A stretch of DNA of 64,000 nucleotides from CBDCMJ01 sp965218875 (GTDB taxonomy: Bacteria > Chloroflexota > Dehalococcoidia > Lucifugimonadales > UBA3495), in contig OZ244707.1 in the NCBI GenBank assembly GCA_965218875.1, positions 868,001-932,000 on the forward strand. Direction: 5' to 3'. A model generated the notes under the pieces. The model saw only the letters and a program-made list of their open reading frames with translations. It was not told the origin of the DNA and did no database searches. The translations under genes were made by a program, and so were the position numbers. Each line of letters starts with the position of its first letter. The first letter of the stretch is position 1. Of the stretch, positions 48,353 to 57,540 are shown in pieces.

Positions 48353-49033
48353 ATGCGGGCAGAGAGCCACCAAGGTTCCGGGCTCAAGTACTTGACGGTG
48401 CTGCCGGACGACTACGACCTGGAGCGGCGCTATCCCCTCGTGATCATGCTTCACGGCTTCGGGGCCAACATGCAGGACCTGGCCGGACTAGCCTCGGTCA
48501 TAAACTCCACCGGCTACGTATACGCTTACCCCAACGCTCCCATAGCCTTCAACCTGGGCCTGGGCCGGCCCGGGTACGGCTGGACGTCTCCCCGGGGCGA
48601 GGCCACGCCCGAGGAATTCGAGGCCGCCGAGAGCCTGCTGGGCGCCTTCTTCGACGAAGTGATAGAACAGTTCCAGGTTGCCGCCGGCCAGGCGGTGTTG
48701 CTCGGTTTTTCCCAGGGCGGCGGCATGACCTACCGCTGCGGGCTTCCCCGTCCCGACACCTTTGCCGGACTGGCGGTCCTGAGCGCGTCCCTGCCCGACC
48801 CTACGGTCCTGGAGGACCGCTTGCCCCAGGGCCGGAGCCAGCCGATTTTCCTGGCCCACGGCCTCTCCGACCCGCTGATACCCGCGGAGACCGCCCGCAA
48901 CGCCCTCCGCTTCCTGGAGGACGCCGGCTACGCGCCGGAGTTCCACGAGTACTCCATGGCCCACGAGATAAGCAGGGACGTGATCCGCGACCTGACCCCC
49001 TGGATGGCGGGCGTGCTGCCTCCCCTCGAGTAA
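48353..49033 (+). CDS. phospholipase/carboxylesterase family hydrolase
   Basis: The 226-residue protein is a small alpha/beta hydrolase: PLVIMLHGFGANMQDLAGL, then YVYAYPNAPIAF, the nucleophile elbow LLGFSQGGGMTY (Ser near 121), HGLSDPLIP with the Asp, and MAHEIS with the catalytic His. This order and the length match the YpfH/Est family of carboxylesterases. I placed the start at the ATG at 48353, after TAGGAG, in preference to a GTG 9 nt upstream. It is followed by the glycine-cleavage genes but has no evident link to them. Confidence 0.88.
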   Translation: MRAESHQGSGLKYLTVLPDDYDLERRYPLVIMLHGFGANMQDLAGLASVINSTGYVYAYPNAPIAFNLGLGRPGYGWTSPRGEATPEEFEAAESLLGAFFDEVIEQFQVAAGQAVLLGFSQGGGMTYRCGLPRPDTFAGLAVLSASLPDPTVLEDRLPQGRSQPIFLAHGLSDPLIPAETARNALRFLEDAGYAPEFHEYSMAHEISRDVIRDLTPWMAGVLPPLE

Positions 49034-49066
49034 CGCGTAACGCGCCGCCCACACGAGAGCACGGAA

Positions 49067-50188
49067 TTGGCTGAGGAGAACCGGCGAACACCCCTCTACC
49101 CCACCCACCTGGCCCTGGGCGCCCGGACCATACCCTTTGGCGGCTGGGACATGCCGGTCCAATACTCCGGCATCCTGGAGGAAGTCAAAGCGGTGCGCAC
49201 CGGGGCGGGTATCTTCGACGTTTCCCACATGGGCCGCTTGTACGTCTCCGGGGTCCGCGCCGCCGAGTTCCTGGACTGGGTGCTGACCGGCTCCGCCGCG
49301 GACCTGGCCGTGGGCCGCGCCCGGTATTGCCTGATTTGCAACGAGGCGGGCGGGACGATAGACGACACCATATTCTACCGGCTGGCCGAGGACCGCTACC
49401 TGCTCATCCCCAACGCCGGCAACCGGGCCGAGGTGCTGGCGTGGTTCCAGCGGTGGATAGCCGAGAAATTCCCCGGCGGTTGCACCGTGGAAGACCGCAC
49501 CGGCGACACCGCCCTCATCGCGTTCCAGGGCCCGGCCACGGCCCAAGCCGCGGACCGCATCGGTCTATTGAGCGGGGGCGGTCCGCCTTCCAGCCTGCGT
49601 TACTTCAGTTGGAGCGAGGGATCCGTGGCGGGAGCCCCCGCGTTCATCGGGCGCACGGGGTACACCGGCGAGGACGGGTTTGAGATCGTCGTCGACGCCA
49701 ACGACGCCGAGGCAACCTGGAACGCCCTCATGCAACAGGGAGGTCTGCCCTGCGGCCTGGGAGCCCGGGACGTCCTGCGGCTCGAGGCCGGCCTGCCCCT
49801 CCACGGGTACGAAATCGACGCCGAAACCAGTCCCATCGAGGCGGGCCTGGACCGCTTCGTCCGGTTGGACAAGGAGCACGTGGGAGCTCCGGCCTTGCGC
49901 CGGCAGCACCGGGAGGGGACCTCACGCACACTGCTGGGCCTCAAGCTGCCGGGCCGCAGCGCGCCGCGCCAGGGCTACGCCATCCTGGACCAGGGAAGGG
50001 AAATCGGCCGCGTCACCAGCGGCAGTTACTCCCCTACTCTTGACACCAGCATTGGCATGGGCTACGTTTCGGGCCACTACGGCAACCCCGGCCAGGTGGT
50101 GGACGTGGACATCCGCGGGCGGACCGCCCGGGCGGAAGTAACCTCGTTGCCCTTCTATACCCGCCCCAGGAGGCAGCAGTCCTATTGA
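49067..50188 (+). CDS. gcvT: glycine cleavage system T protein (aminomethyltransferase)
   Basis: The 373-residue tetrahydrofolate-binding protein transfers the methylene unit from the H-protein. The N-terminal FGGWDMPVQYSGILEEVKAVR and DVSHMGRLYVSG, the mid-part RTGYTGEDGFEIVVDAND with the folate-binding Glu, and GLGARDVLRLEAGLPLHGYE are all characteristic. The TTG at 49067 is the likely start since no ATG fits. Its stop overlaps the gcvH start by 4 bp (TTGA). It leads the gcvT-gcvH-gcvPA-gcvPB operon. Confidence 0.96.
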   Translation: MAEENRRTPLYPTHLALGARTIPFGGWDMPVQYSGILEEVKAVRTGAGIFDVSHMGRLYVSGVRAAEFLDWVLTGSAADLAVGRARYCLICNEAGGTIDDTIFYRLAEDRYLLIPNAGNRAEVLAWFQRWIAEKFPGGCTVEDRTGDTALIAFQGPATAQAADRIGLLSGGGPPSSLRYFSWSEGSVAGAPAFIGRTGYTGEDGFEIVVDANDAEATWNALMQQGGLPCGLGARDVLRLEAGLPLHGYEIDAETSPIEAGLDRFVRLDKEHVGAPALRRQHREGTSRTLLGLKLPGRSAPRQGYAILDQGREIGRVTSGSYSPTLDTSIGMGYVSGHYGNPGQVVDVDIRGRTARAEVTSLPFYTRPRRQQSY

Positions 50189-50577
50189 GTCCCGACGACC
50201 GCAAATACTCCCGCGAGCACGAGTGGGTCAAGCTGGAGGACGAGGCCGCCGGCACAGCCGTTGCCGGCATTACCCACTACGCCCAGGACCAACTGGGAGA
50301 CATCGTCTACGTGGAGTTGCCCAGTCCCGGGTCCCCTGTCACGTTCATGGGCAAGATGGGTGAGATCGAGTCGGTCAAGTCGGTCTCCGACCTGTTCTCT
50401 CCGGTGAGCGGCGAGGTGATCGAAGTAAACCGCAAGCTGGAGGAGCATCCCGAGATGGCCAACCAGGACCCCTTCGGCGAGGGCTGGTTGGTCCGGGTGC
50501 GGGCTGCCGACGTCTCCGAACTTGACCGGTTGCTGACCGCCGAGGAGTACGAGTCGTTCACCAGCGGGCTGCCGTGA
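50185..50577 (+). CDS. gcvH: glycine cleavage system H protein
   Basis: The 130-residue lipoyl carrier has the expected layout: YSREHEWVKLEDE at the start, GDIVYVELPSPGSPV, and the lipoylation site GEIESVKSVSDLFSP with Lys65. GEVIEVN and DPFGEGWLVRVR follow. It shuttles the aminomethyl group between P and T proteins. The TTG start at 50185 overlaps the gcvT stop. The last codon region overlaps the gcvPA GTG by 4 bp (GTGA), so translation is coupled along the operon. Confidence 0.96.
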   Translation: MSPDDRKYSREHEWVKLEDEAAGTAVAGITHYAQDQLGDIVYVELPSPGSPVTFMGKMGEIESVKSVSDLFSPVSGEVIEVNRKLEEHPEMANQDPFGEGWLVRVRAADVSELDRLLTAEEYESFTSGLP

Positions 50578-51950
50578 CCGCGTCCCGGCAGGTCCAAGAC
50601 CAACCCCCGGAGGCGGGGTTCCAGTCCCACTATATCCCCAACACCCCCGAAGAACAGGCCCAGATGCTGTCCGTGCTGGGCCTGAGCAGCTTGGACGAGC
50701 TGTTTCAGGACATCCCCGGAGAGTTTCGCAATCCTCCCCTGGACCTGCCCGGGCCGCTGTCCGAGCTGCAGATCAAGCAGGAGCTCGCCGCCCTGGCGTC
50801 GCGCAACCGGCCGCTAGACAGCGGCCCGTCCTTCCTCGGCGCGGGGGCCTATCACCATTTCATCCCGTCCGTTGTCCGGGCCATCATGTCGCGGGGAGAG
50901 TTTCTCACCGCCTACACCCCCTACCAGGCTGAGGCCAGCCAGGGCACCCTGCAGGTCATCTTCGAGTTCCAGACCATGGTCTGCAGCCTGTTGGGCATGG
51001 AGGTGGCCAACGCGGGCATGTACGACGGGGCCACCAGCCTGGCCGAGGCCGCCCTCATGGCCTGCCGGGTGACCAAGCGGGACCGGGTTGCCGTGGCAAA
51101 CACCGTGTCCCCGGCCTACCGCGACGTTATCCGCACCTACTGCCAGGCCCAGGGAATCCAGGTTGCCGGCGCGCCGGCGCAGGCCCCCGGAATCGACGAT
51201 CGGTACGCCTGCCTGGTGGTCCAGTACCCCAACTTTTTTGGGTACGTCGAAGACCTGGCCGCCCAGTCCGCCGAGGCGCACCGGTCCGACGCTCTCCTGG
51301 TGGTGTCGGCCGACCCCATGGCGGCGGCCATGTTCCAACCGCCGGGGCACTATGGGGCGGATATCGTCACCGGAGAGGGACAGACCCTGGGGATACCTCC
51401 CAGCTATGGCGGCCCCTACGTGGGCCTCTTCGCCACCCGGCAGGAGCACGTCCGGCAGATGCCCAGCCGGCTGGCGGGCCGCACCGTGGACCGCCACGGA
51501 AGGACCGGCTACACCCTGACCCTGCAGGCCAGGGAACAACACATTCGCCGGGAGCGGGCCACCAGCAACATCTGCACCAACGAGGCCCTCTACGCGCTGG
51601 CGTCGACAGTCTACGTGGCCGCCATGGGCAAGCGCGGGCTGCGCCAGGTGGCCGAGCTGTGCTACCACAAGGCCCACTACGCCGCCGCACGGATCGCCCA
51701 ATTGCCCGGCTACTCCCTGCCCGTAGACGGGACCTTCTTCCGGGAGTTTGTGGTCCGGTGTCCGCGGGCCCCGGCCGACATCAACCAACGCCTGCTGGAG
51801 CGCAACATTCTTGGCGGGCTGGACGTCAGCAGCCGTCCATACTCGCTTCCCGGGAGCCAGGGGGACAACGCCATGCTGGTATGCGTCACCGAGATGAATT
51901 CCAGGGAAGACATCGACTCGCTGGTGGCGGCACTGGCGGAGGCGGCCTGA
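50574..51950 (+). CDS. gcvPA: glycine dehydrogenase (decarboxylating) subunit 1
   Basis: The 458-residue protein is the N-terminal type half of split P-protein. It contains HYIPNTPEEQAQMLSVLGL, GAYHHFIPSVVRAIMSRGEF, TAYTPYQAEASQGTLQ and YDGATSLAEAALM, characteristic of this subunit, and SYGGPYVGLFATRQ later. It pairs with subunit 2, which holds the PLP lysine. The GTG start overlaps gcvH by 4 bp. It ends with a TGATG overlap into gcvPB. Confidence 0.95.
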   Translation: MTASRQVQDQPPEAGFQSHYIPNTPEEQAQMLSVLGLSSLDELFQDIPGEFRNPPLDLPGPLSELQIKQELAALASRNRPLDSGPSFLGAGAYHHFIPSVVRAIMSRGEFLTAYTPYQAEASQGTLQVIFEFQTMVCSLLGMEVANAGMYDGATSLAEAALMACRVTKRDRVAVANTVSPAYRDVIRTYCQAQGIQVAGAPAQAPGIDDRYACLVVQYPNFFGYVEDLAAQSAEAHRSDALLVVSADPMAAAMFQPPGHYGADIVTGEGQTLGIPPSYGGPYVGLFATRQEHVRQMPSRLAGRTVDRHGRTGYTLTLQAREQHIRRERATSNICTNEALYALASTVYVAAMGKRGLRQVAELCYHKAHYAAARIAQLPGYSLPVDGTFFREFVVRCPRAPADINQRLLERNILGGLDVSSRPYSLPGSQGDNAMLVCVTEMNSREDIDSLVAALAEAA

Positions 51951-53437
51951 TGCCCGCGGGCAGCGCCAGGGACACCGACAAGCTGCTCATGGACCGCAGC
52001 GTGCCCGGGCGGGTGGGAGCGGTGCTGCCGGACTGCGACGTTCCGTTCCAGCCGATGCCCGACGCCTCGCTGCTCCGCGACCAACTGGACCTCCCCGAGG
52101 TATCCGAGCCGGAGGTGGTCCAGTACTTCACGGCCCTCAGCCAGCTGAACTTCTCCATCGACACCAACTTCTACCCCTTGGGCAGCTGCACCATGAAGTA
52201 CAACCCCAAGGTGAACGACGAGGTGTCCCTGCTGCCCGGATTCGCCCTGGCCCACCCATCCCAACCCGCCGGCTTGTCCCAGGGGTCGCTGGAACTCCTG
52301 TACCGGCTGCAAGGCTTCCTGGGGGAGTTGACCGGCCTCGAAGCGGTGGGCCTCTCCACCCTGGCCGGGGCCCACGGGGAGTTGGCCGGGATGTTGATGA
52401 TCCGGGCCTACCACCACGCCAACGGCGAGGTCCACCGCCGCCGGGTGGCCATCCCCGACAGCGCCCACGGGACCAACCCCGCTTCAGCGGCCATGACCGG
52501 GTTCGAGGTGGTCGAGTTGACCTCGGACGAGAACGGCAACGTGGACCTGGAGGCCCTGCACGAGGTCTGCAACTCCGGCCTGGCGGGGGCGATGATCACG
52601 CTTCCCAGCACCCTGGGCCTCTTCGACACCAATATCGTGGAGGTGTGCCGGGTGGTGCACCAGGCCGGGGGCCTGGTCTACGGCGACGGGGCCAACATGA
52701 ACGCGCTGCTGGGCCGGGTCAAGCTGGGAGACCTGGGCTTCGACGTGGCCCACCTGAACCTGCACAAGACCTTTAGCACTCCCCACGGCGGCGGCGGGCC
52801 CGGAGCCGGGCCGGTGTGCGCCGGGGATGCGCTGGCGCCCTTCCTGCCCGCTCCGGTGGTCGCCCCAGTAGTCACCGGTAAAGGCGACGGTCCCCAGCCG
52901 GCCTACGGCCTATCGGTCCCCGAGCAGACCATCGGCAAGCTGAGCGGGTTCTACGGCAACTTCGGGGTCCTGGTCCGCGCCTATACGTACATTCGCACCC
53001 TGGGGGCCGAGGGTATGCGGTCCATCAGCGGCAATGCCGTGCTAAACGCCAACTACCTGATGCAAGCCCTGCAGGGCGCATATCTCTTGCCCTACGTCCG
53101 CCGCTGCATGCACGAAGCGGTGTTTTCCGCCGAGTGGCAGAAGGCCCGGGGGGTCAACGGCCTGGAGATCGCCAAGCGATTGCTGGACTACGGCTTTCAC
53201 GCCCCCACCATGTATTTCCCCCTGATCGTCCGCGAGGCGTTGATGATCGAACCCACCGAGTCGGAGAACCGGGAAACGCTGGACGCGTTCGTCAGGGCCC
53301 TGCTGGAGATAGACCGGGAGATCACCGAAAGCCCGGACCTGGTGCGGCAAGCGCCCCACACCACCCCGGTGGCCCGGTTGGATGAAGCCAGGGCCGCGCG
53401 GCAGCCGGACCTGCGATGGAAACGGCCCGCCGCTTAA
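51950..53437 (+). CDS. gcvPB: glycine dehydrogenase (decarboxylating) subunit 2
   Basis: The 495-residue protein carries the PLP site: HLNLHKTFSTPHGGGGPG, with Lys273 as the Schiff-base residue. Other signatures are FYPLGSCTMKYNPKVND, PDSAHGTNPASAAMTGFEV and YGDGANMNALLG. It decarboxylates glycine and loads the H protein. The ATG at 51950 shares one base with the gcvPA stop. With gcvT and gcvH it completes the system except for the lipoamide dehydrogenase, which is not in the window. Confidence 0.95.
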   Translation: MPAGSARDTDKLLMDRSVPGRVGAVLPDCDVPFQPMPDASLLRDQLDLPEVSEPEVVQYFTALSQLNFSIDTNFYPLGSCTMKYNPKVNDEVSLLPGFALAHPSQPAGLSQGSLELLYRLQGFLGELTGLEAVGLSTLAGAHGELAGMLMIRAYHHANGEVHRRRVAIPDSAHGTNPASAAMTGFEVVELTSDENGNVDLEALHEVCNSGLAGAMITLPSTLGLFDTNIVEVCRVVHQAGGLVYGDGANMNALLGRVKLGDLGFDVAHLNLHKTFSTPHGGGGPGAGPVCAGDALAPFLPAPVVAPVVTGKGDGPQPAYGLSVPEQTIGKLSGFYGNFGVLVRAYTYIRTLGAEGMRSISGNAVLNANYLMQALQGAYLLPYVRRCMHEAVFSAEWQKARGVNGLEIAKRLLDYGFHAPTMYFPLIVREALMIEPTESENRETLDAFVRALLEIDREITESPDLVRQAPHTTPVARLDEARAARQPDLRWKRPAA

Positions 53438-53493
53438 GAACGACGGAGGGGAACAACTGAAACGGCGGCGGCGGCGGCCGGTCCGGGTAGTGG

Positions 53494-54432
53494 TCAAGCG
53501 CCGGCGCGTTCGTCCTCCAGCACCTGGGCCAATACCTCCGGAGGGACCCGCACCTGAACGCCGGCGCGCTCCTCCTGAAGCAGCATCGCCGCCCTGGAGT
53601 CCCGGTCTCCCCAGCCCCGGTTCATGGCCTCGGTCATTTCCTGCAGCGCTAGGTTGGCCAGCCTCATGGGGACGTCGAACTCCCTGCCCACGGCCACCGC
53701 CAGGTCCACGTCCTTCCGGGCCAGGCGCAGGGCAAAATCGGGCGGGTCGAAGTTCCCCGGCAGGAGATGCTCGGCCAGCCCCTCGAAAGTGCCCCGGCGC
53801 CCCTGGGCGCCCCGCCGCACCGCTTGCCACAGGGCCAGGGGATCCACCCCGGCCTTGACCCCCATGGTGAACACCTCGGCCAGGGCGGCCTGAACCACGT
53901 ACCCGGTGCAGTTGTGCACCAGCTTGGCGATGGCCCCGCTCCCGATGGGGCCCACGTAGTAGGCCTTGTCGCCTATGGCGTCCAACAAGGGTTTCCACCG
54001 CTCGTAGACGTCCCGGTCTCCGCCGACCCAGATAGCCAGGTTGCGGGTCCTTGCCCCGTTGGGCCCCCCGCTGACCGGAGCGTCCAGCACGTCGATACCC
54101 CGGGCGGCAAGCTCCCGGTGGATGCGGCGGATGAGGCCCGGAGTGCTGGTGCTGAGGTCGAAGTACGTCTTGCCGGCGGTCAGACCCTGGGCCACGCCGT
54201 CTTCGCCCAGCACCACGGCCTCCACCTCGGTAGGACCCGGCAGGGAGGTGAAGACCACCTCGGCGGCCTCCGCCGCCTCCCGCGGGGTGTCAGCCCATAC
54301 GGCGCCCGCCTCCAGGTGCCGGGTCGCCGACTCGCGCCGGAGGTCGTGGACCACCAACTCGTGCCCGCCCGCCAGGGTGTTGTACGCCATGTGGCCGCCC
54401 ATGGTCCCCAACCCGATAAAGCCTACTTTCAT
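53494..54432 (-). CDS. beta-hydroxyacid dehydrogenase (3-hydroxyisobutyrate dehydrogenase-like)
   Basis: The 312-residue protein has the Rossmann start MKVGFIGLGTMGGHMA, the family motif YFDLSTSTPGLIRRI near 113 and DAPVSGGPNGA, followed by KLVHNCTGYV, with the catalytic Lys. This is the 6-phosphogluconate dehydrogenase-fold group that oxidises 3-hydroxyisobutyrate, tartronate semialdehyde and related beta-hydroxyacids. I set the start at the ATG at 54432 because GGGAGG lies 6 nt upstream. The open frame extends 39 codons further upstream, in an Arg-rich stretch that is unlikely to be translated. It is convergent with gcvPB. Confidence 0.9.
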   Translation of the reverse strand: MKVGFIGLGTMGGHMAYNTLAGGHELVVHDLRRESATRHLEAGAVWADTPREAAEAAEVVFTSLPGPTEVEAVVLGEDGVAQGLTAGKTYFDLSTSTPGLIRRIHRELAARGIDVLDAPVSGGPNGARTRNLAIWVGGDRDVYERWKPLLDAIGDKAYYVGPIGSGAIAKLVHNCTGYVVQAALAEVFTMGVKAGVDPLALWQAVRRGAQGRRGTFEGLAEHLLPGNFDPPDFALRLARKDVDLAVAVGREFDVPMRLANLALQEMTEAMNRGWGDRDSRAAMLLQEERAGVQVRVPPEVLAQVLEDERAGA

Positions 54433-54567
54433 GTTTTCCTCCCCGTTGAGCCGGCCGGCGGCGGTCCTGCGACGGGGCCGCCGCGGGAAAGGTTGGCGCG
54501 CGACCAAGCCCACCGTCCGAACGTTACTAGAATCGCTTCCCAAGTTCAAACCGTGGTATAGTGGGCC

Positions 54568-57540
54568 GTGTCCAATTCCTCATACCCCTCCCCCGCGCCA
54601 CGGAAACCCACCGCGACGGCAACCACTCCCTCCGTTCCCAGGGTGCCGCTCCACCTTGCCCTCCTGCTGGCGGTCCTCCTCGACGCCCTTTACGCCGCGA
54701 CGGCCCACGCCCAGTCGCCCCAACCGGAAGACGCCCCGGGGCCGGTGGCGCTGGCCGTCGGAGGCCCCGGCTGCGAGCCCCACCTGGTGGAGGCGGAACC
54801 GCCCCCAGGCCCGCCGAATCCCCGGATTAGCGGCCTGGAGCGCTGCATCTCGGATGGTTCCAGCGACGCCTTTACCCTGAAAGCCCACAACCTGGTGGTC
54901 TCAGGGCAGTACTCCATGGAGTTGGTCCTCACCACCATGGACGGCGGCTCCCTGGGGTTCGATCCCTCCTGTTCCGAGACCACCAAGACCTACAGCTTCA
55001 CCGGCGACCTCCCCACCGTCACCTACTCCCCCACCCTCTACGGCTGCAATGGTTCCACCCAGGGAGTCCTCCACGCCGTGCTGCTGGAAGCCGGCGCCGA
55101 GGCCCTCCGCACCGGGGACTACCTGGTCTTCGTCATCCCGCCCCTCTCGCCGGACGATGAGGTCACGGGCCAGGCCCCCGCGGCGCCCACGGTCTCCATA
55201 GGCAACCGGCCCACCACGGTGGGGTTGCGCCAAAGCTCCCCCCTGTTCACCGTCACCGTCTCCGGTCTGGAGAGTTCCCACACCGGGTCGCTGGAACTGG
55301 AATCCTCCAACACCAGCAAGGTCGCCTTCAGCTCGGGTTGCAGCGGGAGTGCGACGCGAACTTGGGGGAGCGGCGTGACCCAACGCACCTTCATCTTCGG
55401 GTTGTATGGGTGCTCGTCCGGGACCGCCACCATCAGGGTCACGGTGTACCAGAAAGGGCCGTCCCCAGGCGCGCGCACGTTCGTCTACCGGCTGACCAGT
55501 TGGCAGGTAACGGTGCCAAGACCGCCCCCGACGCCCCCGCCAACGCCTCCGGTCCCGCCTGCGCCGGCGGGGCTCCGGGTCGCTTCCACCGGCTGCACCA
55601 GCGTGGGGTTGGACTGGGACTCGAGGAGCGGGATCAGCAAGTACGAGGTCAGCTACGGGTCCACGACGAAAGAGACGGCCGGCAGCGCCTATACCGCCAC
55701 GGGTCTCACTCGCGGCACGTCCTACACCTTCAGCGTCAGGGCCTACGGAAACGGTACGGCGTACCGGGCGGCCTGGGGCGCCAGCGCCTCGATTGCAGCT
55801 AGCACTGATCCTTGTCCGCCGGACAGACAGCCCACCTTCGGCTCGGCCACCGTCGGCGACCGGACGTATGACAGGGGAACGACCGTTTCGCTGCAATTGC
55901 CGGTTGCGAGCGGCGGAGACGGAACGCTCAGCTACTCCGCGGGCGGGCTTCCGTCGGGGCTGACCTTTTCAAATGCCTCCCGCCGTATCAGCGGCTCCCC
56001 CACCAGCACGGGTTCGTACCCGGTCACCTACACTGTTACCGACAGCGACGGCGATACCGCAGGGCTCACATTCACAATCACGGTACAATCGCCGCCGCCG
56101 CTGCCCACGGTAACGATTGAACGGCACCCAGACACCGATATCGCCATTGATGAGGGCGATGCTGCCAAGTTCACGTTGACATCGGACCCTGCGCCGACGT
56201 CGGACCTCCGAGTGTCGGTGAGCATCACTGAGACACCACAGCTAGGGGCCTTCCTACACCCCGACGAGTCGCTGACGAGAAGCGTTCCTATACCTGGCGG
56301 GAGCGCTACTGCGGATTTTACCATCCGGACGGTTGATGACATGACGGATGAGGAGGACGGGGGCATATCGTTGCAGATAACAGGCGGCATTACCCGCTAT
56401 GTACATGGGGATCCCTTCGTTGCGTATGTGGCTATCTCGGATAACGACATACCCGACCCTCCCACCGAGCTGCGGGCCAACGGGAATCTCAACGCCGACG
56501 ATGAGATCACCGTAAGGTGGGAGCCGGTCTCAGGGGCAACCGGCTACGGCGTGCGCTACCTCGAGGAGGTGTGCGATCCGGATAGTGGCGTATGCGGGAC
56601 TGGCAGACATCCGAGTTGGCGGGAAGAAGCGGCTACGACGACAAGTGGGGCCACGGTGGAGGAGACGACCTTCGCCGGCCCGGCCCAGGATACCCTCTAC
56701 CGCCTCCAGGCGCGGTCGACGGTGGTGAGCGATTCCGACTGGTCGACGGAGCCCGTCTTCGTCTACTCGGCCGACTCCCCGCTTAGGGGCGGGACCGTGG
56801 CGACGGCCCCCTTCCACGGCTATCAGGCGAAGAATACGCAAGGCAGTCATCATTTCCGTTACGTGATGTGTACGGCGACCATAACGCCGGAGGTCACCAC
56901 CAGCCCGAACAACCCCAACCTTAGCAGGACCCAAGTGGAAATCGTAGAGGACATCGAAGACGCCGTGGGTAAGTGGGAGGAGACGGTCATTTGGGACAGG
57001 GGCGGACACAATATTATAACGACAGAGAGTTACCGACCTCACGGGGGCGAGAACTGCACGCACCCCCTCTTCGTGGTCAAGTTCCTCAATTTCCGCGAAG
57101 AGATTCCATCGGAGGATGGCCGGTTCGAGGTGAAGGTCGTCTCAGACGCGAGAATAGAAGCAGCATGTGATCCCACCGACGAGAGGGACGACCCCATCCC
57201 CGGATGCTGGCTATCGTTTAGCTGGCTAAGCCCCGGCATTGACAGAATAAAGAACGGCGCCATTCTCATCAACGAGTCCTTGGGGGCGGCCTATTGGAAT
57301 GCGCAAGTTGCCGGATCCGACAGTTGCACGAGGCTCCATGAATTGGTTATCCACGAGTCGGGACACGCGTTCGGCATCGGGAATGCCACCGCAGAGAACA
57401 TATTAAGGTTCCGAATCGACTTCAATCGTCATCCCATCAACACGGAGCATTCAGTCATGTCATATCACGACCCGGATAGGGACTGCGAACCGCAGGCGTA
57501 CGACATCGTCGCCCTGATGGCGCTCTACCAGTCCAGATGA
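54568..57540 (+). CDS. secreted multidomain protein with C-terminal metzincin-like protease domain
   Basis: The 990-residue protein has a signal peptide (hydrophobic core about 29-45). Domains in order: unknown beta domains (60-310), a Pro-rich linker (317-333), a fibronectin III domain (334-412), a putative Ig domain of the He_PIG type (423-507), a Calx-beta-like domain (about 515-625), another fibronectin III domain (about 635-730) and a C-terminal region with HESGHAFGIGN at 929-939 and the Met-turn SVMSY at 962-966. The metzincin third ligand (position 11 of the motif) is Asn; His955 before the Met-turn may replace it. It ends with an ATGA overlap into the next gene. Start GTG at 54568 is tentative. 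Its proteolytic activity is inferred. Confidence 0.78.
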   Translation: MSNSSYPSPAPRKPTATATTPSVPRVPLHLALLLAVLLDALYAATAHAQSPQPEDAPGPVALAVGGPGCEPHLVEAEPPPGPPNPRISGLERCISDGSSDAFTLKAHNLVVSGQYSMELVLTTMDGGSLGFDPSCSETTKTYSFTGDLPTVTYSPTLYGCNGSTQGVLHAVLLEAGAEALRTGDYLVFVIPPLSPDDEVTGQAPAAPTVSIGNRPTTVGLRQSSPLFTVTVSGLESSHTGSLELESSNTSKVAFSSGCSGSATRTWGSGVTQRTFIFGLYGCSSGTATIRVTVYQKGPSPGARTFVYRLTSWQVTVPRPPPTPPPTPPVPPAPAGLRVASTGCTSVGLDWDSRSGISKYEVSYGSTTKETAGSAYTATGLTRGTSYTFSVRAYGNGTAYRAAWGASASIAASTDPCPPDRQPTFGSATVGDRTYDRGTTVSLQLPVASGGDGTLSYSAGGLPSGLTFSNASRRISGSPTSTGSYPVTYTVTDSDGDTAGLTFTITVQSPPPLPTVTIERHPDTDIAIDEGDAAKFTLTSDPAPTSDLRVSVSITETPQLGAFLHPDESLTRSVPIPGGSATADFTIRTVDDMTDEEDGGISLQITGGITRYVHGDPFVAYVAISDNDIPDPPTELRANGNLNADDEITVRWEPVSGATGYGVRYLEEVCDPDSGVCGTGRHPSWREEAATTTSGATVEETTFAGPAQDTLYRLQARSTVVSDSDWSTEPVFVYSADSPLRGGTVATAPFHGYQAKNTQGSHHFRYVMCTATITPEVTTSPNNPNLSRTQVEIVEDIEDAVGKWEETVIWDRGGHNIITTESYRPHGGENCTHPLFVVKFLNFREEIPSEDGRFEVKVVSDARIEAACDPTDERDDPIPGCWLSFSWLSPGIDRIKNGAILINESLGAAYWNAQVAGSDSCTRLHELVIHESGHAFGIGNATAENILRFRIDFNRHPINTEHSVMSYHDPDRDCEPQAYDIVALMALYQSR

